Part shown: positions 1 to 6,590 of the stretch, piece by piece
How positions within the stretch are numbered: the first letter of the stretch is position 1
Layout: every line of letters starts with the position of its first letter
NCBI GenBank assembly: GCA_937982425.1
Contig: CALJLT010000010.1
Location: 1-9,351 of the forward strand
From: an uncultured archaeon
GTDB taxonomy: Archaea; Nanobdellota; Nanobdellia; Pacearchaeales; GW2011-AR1
Reading direction: 5' to 3'
Length of the DNA: 9,351 bases
Translations under genes and position numbers: made by a program
Notes under the pieces: generated by a model
What the model saw: the letters and a program-made list of their open reading frames with translations, nothing else
Databases searched by the model: none
What the model was told of the DNA's origin: nothing

Positions 1-52
1 CATACGATATCGTATTCGGGGACTGGAGTTCAGACGTGTGCTCTTCCGATCT
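1..52. other. Illumina TruSeq read-2/P7 adapter (artefact)
   Basis: Bases 21-38 (GACTGGAGTTCAGACGTG) and 40-52 (GCTCTTCCGATCT) match the TruSeq read-2 adapter. Bases 1-10 resemble the inner end of P7 with a mismatch, and about 11-18 probably hold the sample index. This is library sequence, not genome; the insert begins near base 53. The mismatches against the standard adapter suggest thin or poor read support at this contig end. Confidence 0.97.
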
Positions 53-2487
53 TTCTTCAGGGAGAAATACAAAATTTTGTTAGGATGCAATCAGATGAAA
101 GAAGAAAAATTATTGAAGAAGTAGCTGGAATTTCAATTTATGAATCTCGTAAAGAAAAATCAATAAAAGAATTGGAAAAAACAGAAGAGAGACTTAAAGA
201 AATCGGTGCAGTATTAAGAGAGAGAACAGCTTATTTAAATAATCTTGAAAAAGAAAGAGAGGCCGCTTTAAAACATAAAAAATTAGAGGATGATGTAAGA
301 AAATTTAAAAAAAGTATAATTTATTTAGAATTAAATAAAAGGAAAAAAGATTCAGAAGATATATCAAAGTCAATACAAGAAAAAAATTTAGAGATTGAAA
401 AAATTAAAAAATTGATTCTAACTCAAAAAACAACAATAGAAAATTTAGAAGAAAAAATATCTAATTTAAATTCTGAAATACAAAAACAAACTGGATTTGA
501 ACAAGACGCATTAAACCAAGAGATTGCAAATTTAAGAGCAGAATTGGCGGGATTATTGGTAAAAAAAGAGAATAATGAAAAGAAATTAAAACAAAATGAA
601 AGATTAAAAATAAATTTAGAGGAATATATTAAGGAAACACAAGAAGCAATAAATCAATTACAAACTGAATCACCGACAATAGAAAAATTAAAAAAAGAAT
701 TAGAAAAGAAAAAAAAAGAATTAGAAATTCTAGAAGATGAAAGAAAGAAACATTATATTGTTAAATCTGAATTAAGAAATTTAAAAGAAAGAATTGAAGA
801 AAAAAAGTCTATTTTTCAAAATTATAAAAACGAATCTGCTTTCTTATTAAAACAAATAGATTCAATAATTTCTGAATTATTTGACCGAAAAACAACTATA
901 AAAATTATAGAAGATTTAAAAGTTGAATTAGCCCATAAAAAAGAAAATTTGGAGAAATTAAATTTAAGGCAAAAAGAAATTGAAAAAATAATAAATATAA
1001 ATAATTCTAAAATTGAAGATCAAAAAAAGGTAATATCCAAAATAGAAAAAATGGATATTTGTCCTTTATGTAAAAGTAAAATAACAGAAGAACACATAAA
1101 TCATATAAATGAAGAAATCAATCCAGAAATAATTAATTTAAAAAAAGAAGTTGATTCTGTTTCAGAGGAATTAAAAGAGAATATAGATAAAGTTAATGCT
1201 TTAAAAAAAGCTATTGAAATAATTTCTTTAGAAATTCAAAAGAGAAATTCGGATTTATTAAAGATAAGAACTATGCAAGAAAAAGAAGAGCAAATAAAAA
1301 TTCTCCATAAAAAAGAAAATGAATTAGAGAAAGAAATTGTAGAATTAAAGAAAAAATTAAATTTGTTAGAATCAAAGTATGATGAAAATTCAAATGTAGA
1401 AGAAAAATATGAAAATTTAAAAATAGAAGTCCAAGATATAATCTTAAGAAATAAGGAAAATCTTTCTTCAGAAATAGCATTTAAAGAAAAAGAATTAGAA
1501 AAAGCAAAAATTTCTTTAAAGCAATTAGATACAGAAAAAAATGACCTTTTAGAAGATTTAGAAGATTTAGAAAAAATAATCATAAACAAAGAAAAAGATT
1601 TAGAAATTAAAAGAAAGAAAGAAGAAGAATTAGTAAAAAAAGCAAAGGGGCTCATAGAAAAAAGAGAATTGGCTCAAAAAGAAATACGTGAAAATGAAAA
1701 TGGATTAATGATAAAAAAGAATGAAGTTTATTCCATAGAAGAGAAAATAAATAATTTAAAAATTGATCAAGCAAGAATTGGAGCTGAAATTGAAAGTCTT
1801 GAATTTGAAATACTGGAATTTCAAAATGTAGAAGTGGTTAGGCTTGGTAAAGATATTTTGGAAGAAAGATTAAGAAAATCCCAAGAATCTCTTTTAAGAA
1901 TAGGAACAGTAAATATGAGAGCATTAGAAGTTTATGATGAAATAAAACAAGAGTATGATTCAATAAAGGAAAAAGTAGAAACAATTGAAAAAGAAAAAGA
2001 AGGAATTTTAAATATAATTAAAGAAATTGATATTAAAAAAAGAAAAGTTTTTTTAAAAACTTTAGAAGAGTTAAATTCTATTTTCACTACAAATTTTCAA
2101 AGAATCTCTACTAAAGGAGAGGTTTCTTTAGATATTCAAAATAAAAAAGATCCCTTTGAAGCAGGAGTAGATATAATTGTCAAAGTTGGGCATGGAAAAT
2201 ATTTTGATGTAAAATCCCTTTCAGGAGGAGAACAAACTATGGTGGCGCTTTCTTTAATTTTTGCAATTCAGGAACTAAAACCATATTCTTTTTATATTTT
2301 AGATGAAATAGATGCAGCCTTAGATAAAAGAAATTCTGAAAGATTATCTAATCTTTTGAAGAAATATATGGAAAAAGGCCAATATATTGTAATAACTCAT
2401 AATGATGAAATAATTACCGGAGCTACAAATCTATTCGGAATAAGTATGCACGCTGGAATTTCAAAAGTAATCAGTTTAAAAGTTTAA
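53..2487 (+). CDS. smc: SMC-family chromosome organisation ATPase with Rad50-type zinc hook, 5' truncated
   Basis: This is an SMC-type ABC ATPase, a long coiled-coil protein that shapes or segregates chromosomes. The reading frame is open from the adapter (L-Q-G-E-I at 55-69), so the ATG at 85 is internal and the Walker A part of the head, roughly 150 residues, is missing. Counting from that Met, the SMC motif ERRKIIEEVAG lies at residues 6-16. A long coiled coil follows to about 600, broken by C326-P-L-C329 (1060-1071). The C-terminal head has NMRALE, the signature LSGGEQ (about 712-717), Walker B with D740/E741 in YILDEIDAALD, and H-loop His772. The DEIDAALD and FEAGVDI motifs mark SMC rather than Rad50. 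No glycine-rich SMC hinge is visible. Instead the CPLC followed by KSKITEEH resembles the Rad50 zinc hook, at the midpoint of two arms of about 300 and 275 residues. No scpA/scpB lies downstream. SMC identity is secure; the hook assignment is strong from sequence alone. Confidence 0.95.
1060..1113 (+). other. Zinc-hook motif CPLC at the SMC coiled-coil apex
   Basis: The codons encode C-P-L-C followed by KSKITEEHINHI. This follows the pattern of archaeal Rad50 hooks (CPxC, then a polar stretch, then T-x-E-H). The flanking sequence is heptad-like, rich in K, E, I and L, with no domain-sized globular stretch. In Rad50, two such hooks share one zinc ion and join two coiled coils; a similar role here is inferred. 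Confidence 0.8.
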
Positions 2488-2509
2488 ATAAATAAAATAA
2501 AAAATAAAA

Positions 2510-2533
2510 GGGGCTTTGTATGGGTTTCGCCCC
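2510..2533. terminator. GC hairpin between convergent genes
   Basis: GGGGC (2510-2514) can pair with GCCCC (2529-2533) around a 14-base loop. It is a rare GC-rich island in the AT-rich spacer between the SMC stop and the end of the surface-protein gene. No T-tract follows on the plus strand, so a terminator role for SMC is only a guess; it could also be a 3'-end processing or stability hairpin. Confidence 0.35.
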
Positions 2534-2541
2534 CACTTTAT

Positions 2542-2564
2542 AAAAAAATAAAAAAATAAAAAAA
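2542..2564 (-). terminator. Triple T7 tract downstream of the surface-protein gene
   Basis: The plus strand has three runs of seven A separated by single T bases, which reads on the minus strand as three T7 tracts just past the stop codon of the 2572-3813 gene. Archaeal RNA polymerase terminates at T-rich tracts, often repeated, without needing a hairpin. The position and spacing fit a terminator for a well-expressed gene. Confidence 0.65.
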
Positions 2565-2571
2565 GCAAAAG

Positions 2572-3813
2572 TTAGTAATAACTTTCGCCAAAATCTTCTG
2601 TTTTTGAAGGTCTCTTTCCAAGTAAAACAATAGCTATAACTACAAGAACTAGCAAAATTAAAGCTAGAGCGATAGTCAAAAGAACCATTGCATTTGTTTT
2701 TCTTTCAGCTTCTAAATCAAAACTAAGTTTATTTACAACTTCGTTTTTGTTTAAGATAGTTACATCAAATTTGTAAGTACCTTCTTTGTTTGCAGAAGCA
2801 TAAACTTTAACAGTTTTGCTTGAACCTGCTGGAACAACAACAATAGATTCAGATGGAGCTGAAGTTACAATAGTTGAAGATTCTGTTACTATATTATAAA
2901 CCATTACATTATCTGTAGGATTTACAATTAAAAATTCATAAACAGCTTCTTTTCCTACTGAAACAACATTACCTGTAATAAGTCCAAGAACTGTTTCTTG
3001 GTAATCATTATTGATACTAATTCTTTTAGTTTCAACAAATTCATTATCTTCACTTACTACCGTTACTTGTAAAGTATATGTACCTTGAGGCAAATTATAT
3101 GGAATATTTAAATCAAGTTTTCCATAAACTGTGTCTTCTTTTTCGCAATCCTTACTACAAACTTCAACAGGAACTAAATCACTAAACCATTTAGGTCCTT
3201 GTGAAATACTTGTTCCTAAAACTTCTACTGTAACGTAGACATCATCAAGTTTATTGTAACCTGTGTTCTTTAACACGATTTCAACAGGAATAGTTTGCCC
3301 TGCAGAAATTGAACTAGGAACAGTTACAGACTTAACTGCAGCGTTGTAAGAAGGTCTTTGAACTCTTAATGAGTAATCTGGAAAAACAGTTTTGTGCTTT
3401 TTACCGTCAATTTCAATTGAAAGAGTAACTTCATCAGAAACTTCATCTTTAAGTTCATATGGAACTTCAATCAATAAAGTTTTTGTGTAAGATTTTCCCT
3501 TTTCAACATCGAAAACTGAGGAAATAGCTTCTGTTTTAACTTTCTTTCCTTTAAGAGTCATCTCTAAAGTAACATCTGTGTCATCTTCATCGGCAACGAA
3601 AATAACTTTAACTGCAATTTTTTCTCCTGCAATAACTGCCGGTTGAGAAATTGCACCAGAGTTAGCTAAAACAGCACTTCCATTCATAGCTAAAGTGATT
3701 CCTTCAACTTCAACTCTATATGTAGAAGTCAATTGGGCAGCACTAACGCTAGCAACTAAGAAAACACTTAACAGAAGAGTACATAAAACATACATTAACT
3801 TCTTTGTTTTCAT
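2572..3813 (-). CDS. Secreted, C-terminally anchored S-layer-like surface protein
   Basis: This is a predicted surface protein of 413 residues. It has an N-terminal signal peptide (positive start MKTKK, hydrophobic core, likely cleavage after the alanines at 25-26). A long beta-rich extracellular region with repeated Ig/CARDB-like patterns (for example P-x-x-I-x-A-G-Q-x-I-x-V-x-I-x-L-K-N-T-G) occupies about 27-370. One membrane helix spans about 375-399, with a short cytoplasmic tail ending in two tyrosines. It has a single pair of external cysteines, four apart. This layout matches proteins called S-layer or COG1361-like in DPANN archaea, but no family is proven here. The gene is visibly less AT-rich than its neighbours, as expected for a highly expressed gene. 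It converges with smc and appears to be transcribed alone. Confidence 0.8.
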   Translation of the reverse strand: MKTKKLMYVLCTLLLSVFLVASVSAAQLTSTYRVEVEGITLAMNGSAVLANSGAISQPAVIAGEKIAVKVIFVADEDDTDVTLEMTLKGKKVKTEAISSVFDVEKGKSYTKTLLIEVPYELKDEVSDEVTLSIEIDGKKHKTVFPDYSLRVQRPSYNAAVKSVTVPSSISAGQTIPVEIVLKNTGYNKLDDVYVTVEVLGTSISQGPKWFSDLVPVEVCSKDCEKEDTVYGKLDLNIPYNLPQGTYTLQVTVVSEDNEFVETKRISINNDYQETVLGLITGNVVSVGKEAVYEFLIVNPTDNVMVYNIVTESSTIVTSAPSESIVVVPAGSSKTVKVYASANKEGTYKFDVTILNKNEVVNKLSFDLEAERKTNAMVLLTIALALILLVLVVIAIVLLGKRPSKTEDFGESYY

Positions 3814-3836
3814 CTTTTTTGTATTTATTTAATTGT

Positions 3837-3857
3837 CCATAAAACATAGTTTTATGG
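3837..3857. promoter_or_regulatory. Perfect 9+3+9 palindrome before the surface-protein gene
   Basis: The arms CCATAAAAC (3837-3845) and GTTTTATGG (3849-3857) are exact reverse complements around a 3-base centre. The element lies 24 bases upstream of the start codon at 3813 and about 22 bases past the TATA-like box at 3880-3887. It is placed where transcription would start, so it could be an operator or a hairpin at the very 5' end of the mRNA. Confidence 0.6.
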
Positions 3858-3878
3858 TAAGATTTGTTGGAGAAAATT

Positions 3879-3888
3879 GTTTATAAAC
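3879..3888 (-). promoter_or_regulatory. TATA-like box of the surface-protein gene
   Basis: GTTTATAAAC is a perfect 10-base palindrome and a good archaeal TATA-like box. The same TTTATAAA core sits before the 8117 gene. A start site about 25 bases on would fall near 3857-3859, giving an untranslated leader of about 44 bases, unlike the leaderless genes elsewhere in the window. An alternative AT-rich box (TTAAATAAAT) nearer the start codon at 3823-3832 seems too close. Confidence 0.45.
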
Positions 3889-3897
3889 TTTATGGTG

Positions 3898-3923
3898 ACT
3901 ACAAATTCGTATAATTATGTAGT
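3898..3923. promoter_or_regulatory. Bulged 10-bp hairpin between the AP endonuclease and surface-protein genes
   Basis: ACTACA plus AATT (3898-3907) pair with AATT (3913-3916) and TGTAGT (3918-3923), with one bulged A and the 5-base loop CGTAT. It lies 37-62 bases past the stop of the endonuclease gene and just upstream of the TATA-like box at 3879. It may help end the upstream transcript or act as a regulator site for the surface-protein promoter; the sequence does not decide between these. Confidence 0.4.
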
Positions 3924-3959
3924 AACAAAATGTGTCACTAAATGTATAAACTCAGAATG

Positions 3960-4730
3960 CTATAGATATTTAATACCTTCAATGCAATCCTCAATCATCG
4001 TAGGAGATTCATTTATAATCGTAATCTTTTTTCCTTTTGGAAGATTTTTTATTAAATCTTTCCACTCCTTAGTTTCAGTTGGTTTGTGTTTTCTTTCTCC
4101 TTTGTCACCATATATCATTCCAGAAAAATGAACATGTAATTCTTCCATATCTTTGAATAGTCCAAGTATTTCCTGGAACTTATATTTTCCTTGATTTCTA
4201 GCATATACATGTGCAAAATCAATACAAGCATGACATCCAGTGTCTCTAACAAGACGTGCAATTTCTTCCGGACTTCCAAAAACATTAATTTTCCCCATTA
4301 TTTCTGGAGCAAGTTTAGGGGTATAACCTTTTTCTTTTCTTATTTTTTCCAATTCAAATATCGCTTCTTTTATATTTTTATAACTCTCTTCTTTGGAGCT
4401 TTTTCCATAAAATCCTGGATGAAAAACAACATATTTTGCCCCTAAATAATGCCCAATTTCTAAACAACTTAATAATCTTTTTTTACTATTTTCAATTTTT
4501 GAATTTTCTTCTGAGTTTAAATTAATAAAATAAGGAGCATGAATGGAAAGTTGAATATCTAGTTTTTTAGCAACTTCTCCTATTTTAACGGCTTCATTTT
4601 TATTTAAATATACACTATAAGTAAATGCAATTTCACAAGCTCCAAATCCTAAGGATTTAAAATTCTCCAAATTTTTTATTGCTTCCTCAACTCCCCCTAA
4701 TCCAGCTGGCCCAATTCTTATTTTAGACAT
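3960..4730 (-). CDS. nfo: Endonuclease IV-type AP endonuclease (xylose isomerase-like TIM barrel)
   Basis: This enzyme would cut DNA at abasic sites in base excision repair, using a cluster of metal ions held in a TIM barrel. Of its 256 residues, the expected metal ligands are visible in order: His64 (SIHAPY), His104 (VVFHPG), Glu143 (LAPEIMGK), Asp171 and His174 (CIDFAH), His201 (HVHFSG), His215 (GERKH) and Glu241 (IINESP). The HFSG...GERKH stretch is typical of archaeal members. It is somewhat shorter than the bacterial enzyme of about 285 residues. The start gives the family-like MSKIRIGPAG and lies about 25 bases past a TATA-like box, so the message is probably leaderless. It is divergent from the small lipoprotein gene. 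A sugar isomerase of the same fold is the alternative, but the full ligand set favours repair. Confidence 0.9.
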   Translation of the reverse strand: MSKIRIGPAGLGGVEEAIKNLENFKSLGFGACEIAFTYSVYLNKNEAVKIGEVAKKLDIQLSIHAPYFINLNSEENSKIENSKKRLLSCLEIGHYLGAKYVVFHPGFYGKSSKEESYKNIKEAIFELEKIRKEKGYTPKLAPEIMGKINVFGSPEEIARLVRDTGCHACIDFAHVYARNQGKYKFQEILGLFKDMEELHVHFSGMIYGDKGERKHKPTETKEWKDLIKNLPKGKKITIINESPTMIEDCIEGIKYL

Positions 4731-4751
4731 AAAAGTAATAATAAAAATTGG

Positions 4752-4757
4752 TTTAAA
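4752..4757 (-). promoter_or_regulatory. TATA-like box of the AP endonuclease gene
   Basis: TTTAAA is centred about 25 bases upstream of the minus-strand start codon at 4730. No Shine-Dalgarno sequence lies between them, which fits a leaderless transcript. Confidence 0.45.
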
Positions 4758-4790
4758 GAATTATTGGAGAAAAGAAAATTTTAAGGAAAA

Positions 4791-4799
4791 TTTAAATAA
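4791..4799 (+). promoter_or_regulatory. TATA-like box of the small lipoprotein gene
   Basis: TTTAAATAA is centred about 25 bases before the ATG at 4820, inside ATTTAAATAATTA. The same 13 bases occur at the same spacing before the RuBisCO gene. No Shine-Dalgarno is present. Confidence 0.6.
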
Positions 4800-4819
4800 T
4801 TAGAAATTCAATTAAAAAT

Positions 4820-5158
4820 ATGAAAAAACAAGGTCTTTTAAAAAAATTATTTTTTGGAATGACAATTGGTTTAAACTCTTTAGTTTTAAATTCTTGTAAC
4901 GAGATTCCAGAAAAAATGGGCCCTAAAGATATTATTTCAGTTGAACCTTATCATGCAACAAGGATAAAAATAACATATTTAGATAGAAACGGAAAAATCT
5001 ACACAAAAACATTGCACCACTTAAATGAGTTTGAATCGGAGGAAGGAATCATCGATCCCCAAGATTATTTGGTTTTTTATGGAGGGAAAATGGATTATGG
5101 AAAATTTGATTCAACGAAATATGCTGAATATAAAAAAAGAAAAAAAGAGCTTCCTTAG
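4820..5158 (+). CDS. Small putative lipoprotein of unknown function
   Basis: I do not recognise this 112-residue protein. Its N-terminus has lysines (MKKQGLLKK), then a hydrophobic stretch ending in L-N-S-C at 23-26, which resembles a lipobox with Cys26 as the lipid-bearing residue. The rest is soluble-looking and highly charged, with a possible beta stretch (RIKITYLDRNGKIYTKTL) and a lysine-rich tail. A short secreted or membrane-tethered protein is the best reading. Support for it being a real gene comes from the TATA-like box 25 bases ahead, the exact fit between the divergent endonuclease gene and convergent dnaG, and an even amino acid composition. The stop codon lies 11 bases from the end of dnaG. 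Confidence 0.65.
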   Translation: MKKQGLLKKLFFGMTIGLNSLVLNSCNEIPEKMGPKDIISVEPYHATRIKITYLDRNGKIYTKTLHHLNEFESEEGIIDPQDYLVFYGGKMDYGKFDSTKYAEYKKRKKELP

Positions 5159-5164
5159 AAGCCC
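5132..5164 (-). terminator. Hairpin plus T-tract terminator of dnaG
   Basis: On the minus strand, just past the dnaG stop, GGGCTTC and GAAGCTC form a stem (one mismatch) around the loop TAAG. T7-C-T7 follows directly. This looks like a bacterial-style intrinsic terminator, and the T-tract alone would suit archaeal termination. It lies inside the last codons of the convergent lipoprotein gene, where the same bases encode its lysine-rich tail. Confidence 0.65.
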
Positions 5165-5169
5165 CTAAA

Positions 5170-6366
5170 TTATAAACTTAACAATTTTATTTTTGAACTA
5201 TTTGCTTCAAAATTACTCGCAACAATTATTTGAACTCCAGCTTCTTCACTAGCTTCAATTATAGATTTGGTAACGGGACCATCTATAATTATAGCTGCTA
5301 CTCCTTGGTTCTTTCTAACAGATAAAGAAACTGCTTTTGAAGAAACACTTTTGATCTCTTCTAAATCTGAATTTAAAAGAACAGATTTTTTGCTTCCTTT
5401 AAGATTAATAAAAATTTTCCTTAGTTTTGATTTTAATTCTTCATTAAACTCAATTTTAGAAATTTTATTTTCTTCTTCAATTCCTTCTTTTTCCTTTAAA
5501 TCTTCTTTCCTATATGAATTCCTTCTATCAAAATCAGGTTTAAAATCATTTGATTTAAAGAAAAAATTTGGAGAAACTCTTTTTCTTAAGTTCATAAGGA
5601 TCTCTTTACTATTAAGTTCTTCAACTTCTTTACCTTCCGGAGCAACAGCAATAGCTTTAACTTCTAAATTTTCACAAACGTTTTGAGCAATCAACCTTCC
5701 ACCTCTGTCTCCATCGACAAAAAGTATAATTTCTTTAGTTTTAGCCAATTCTTTTATTTCATCTGGAAGTTTTGTTCCATTCATCCCAATAACGTTTTGA
5801 ATTCCAGCTTTAACTAAATTAACTACATCAGCTCTACCTTCAACAACAATTAATTCTTTATCGTTCAAATCTCCACCATAAGCAAGCTTATTTTCCCCAT
5901 ATTCTTTTACGCTCGCTACACGAACAGATTCCTTGATTTCATTTGAAATCTCCCTAGAATCTGTAGAACCTTGAATTCCTTGCATTAATTTTTTTGCTCT
6001 TTCAAGAATGTAATCCCTTTTACTTCCCCTTACATCCTCAATTTTTTCAATTTCTATTTGAGCATCACTAGGTCCTACTCTCTCAATTGTTTCTATGGCA
6101 GCAGCTATTAAAGTAGTTTCAGATTGATCTAAGGCTGTTGGAACTTGAATAAATCCAATTGTTCTTTTATCTTTTTTTTCTAATTGAACTTCAATTCTTC
6201 CAATTTTTCCTTCTTTTTGGAGCTCCCTCATATCGAGTTCAGATCCTAAAAGCCCTTCTGTTTGTCCAAATAAAGCTCCAATAACATCTGGTTTTTCTAA
6301 TGAACCTTCAGCAACTAGACTTGCGTGTATCATGTATTTTATCGATACTGGACTTACTTTAGCCAT
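5170..6366 (-). CDS. dnaG: Archaeal DnaG-type primase (TOPRIM)
   Basis: This is the archaeal form of DnaG, a TOPRIM nucleotidyl transferase. It can make RNA primers in some archaea and is also a core part of the archaeal RNA-degrading exosome. The 398-residue protein starts with the characteristic SPVSIKYMIHA and GALFGQTEGLLG. The TOPRIM domain spans about 170-245, with the catalytic acids visible as Glu176 (VVEGRAD) and Asp218/Asp220 (FVDGDRGG). A charged linker follows at about 265-305, then a C-terminal region with VAAIIIDGPVT. Length and order are normal for the family. The start is supported by the conserved N-terminus and by GGAG eight bases upstream. It is divergent from the RuBisCO gene across a 224-base spacer. 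Confidence 0.95.
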   Translation of the reverse strand: MAKVSPVSIKYMIHASLVAEGSLEKPDVIGALFGQTEGLLGSELDMRELQKEGKIGRIEVQLEKKDKRTIGFIQVPTALDQSETTLIAAAIETIERVGPSDAQIEIEKIEDVRGSKRDYILERAKKLMQGIQGSTDSREISNEIKESVRVASVKEYGENKLAYGGDLNDKELIVVEGRADVVNLVKAGIQNVIGMNGTKLPDEIKELAKTKEIILFVDGDRGGRLIAQNVCENLEVKAIAVAPEGKEVEELNSKEILMNLRKRVSPNFFFKSNDFKPDFDRRNSYRKEDLKEKEGIEEENKISKIEFNEELKSKLRKIFINLKGSKKSVLLNSDLEEIKSVSSKAVSLSVRKNQGVAAIIIDGPVTKSIIEASEEAGVQIIVASNFEANSSKIKLLSL

Positions 6367-6374
6367 CTTTCTTT

Positions 6375-6390
6375 CTCCTATTTATTTAAT
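6375..6390 (-). promoter_or_regulatory. Possible Shine-Dalgarno and TATA-like box of dnaG
   Basis: On the minus strand GGAG sits eight bases before the ATG, the clearest ribosome binding site in the window. It is preceded by AATTAAATAAATA (6378-6390), a 13-mer also found before the surface-protein start. The AT box is only about 20 bases from the ATG, close for a TATA box feeding a transcript with a leader, so the real TATA box may lie further upstream. Confidence 0.35.
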
Positions 6391-6443
6391 TTGAAGCCTA
6401 AGACTTCATTATTCCATCTAGAAAAATACACAGAACTATTCTA

Positions 6444-6456
6444 CACTAATTTAGTG
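6444..6456. promoter_or_regulatory. 13-base palindrome in the dnaG-RuBisCO spacer
   Basis: CACTAA, T, TTAGTG is perfectly symmetric. It sits near the middle of the 224-base divergent spacer, about 135 bases before the RuBisCO ATG and 78 before dnaG. It could be a regulator site, but in AT-rich DNA a palindrome of this size can arise by chance. Nothing else convincing, such as an RNA gene or coding region, is seen in the spacer. Confidence 0.3.
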
Positions 6457-6561
6457 AGTATGAAAGTGAAGGTGAATAATAATGATATTCTTCTAATGAA
6501 TATTAAAATGAAATCTCTTTTTTAAAGTTTTCTAATTAAAAACTATTTATTGTTAAAAACA

Positions 6562-6570
6562 TTTAAATAA
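6562..6570 (+). promoter_or_regulatory. TATA-like box of the RuBisCO gene
   Basis: TTTAAATAA is centred 25 bases before the ATG at 6591, within the same ATTTAAATAATTA seen before the lipoprotein gene. There is no Shine-Dalgarno, so the message is probably leaderless. Confidence 0.6.
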
Positions 6571-6590
6571 TTAAAATTGCTATTACCATT

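Noticed and set aside
85..87. ATG as the start of the SMC gene
   Set aside because: The frame is open upstream to the adapter and encodes the conserved L-Q-G-E-I stretch of SMC proteins, so this Met is internal.
1236..1655. Minus-strand open frame of 139 codons inside smc
   Set aside because: It is rich in F and S, being the complement of the lysine/glutamate-rich coiled coil, and has no sign of an independent gene.
53..2487. Assembly chimera of smc and rad50 as the cause of the zinc hook
   Set aside because: It would need two in-frame joins inside one continuous coiled coil with uniform base composition and symmetric arms, which is unlikely; read mapping would settle it.
3877..4445. Plus-strand open frames overlapping the AP endonuclease gene
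   Set aside because: They are antisense to a well-supported conserved gene, and their products look random.
5267..5686. Plus-strand open frame of 139 codons inside dnaG
   Set aside because: It is antisense to conserved DnaG sequence with a biased F/S/L composition, so it is a shadow.
6325..6525. Possible small gene or leader peptide in the dnaG-RuBisCO spacer (including the ATG at 6460)
   Set aside because: The longer frame overlaps the start of dnaG, and the 21-codon inner frame has no promoter or ribosome site and an unconvincing composition.
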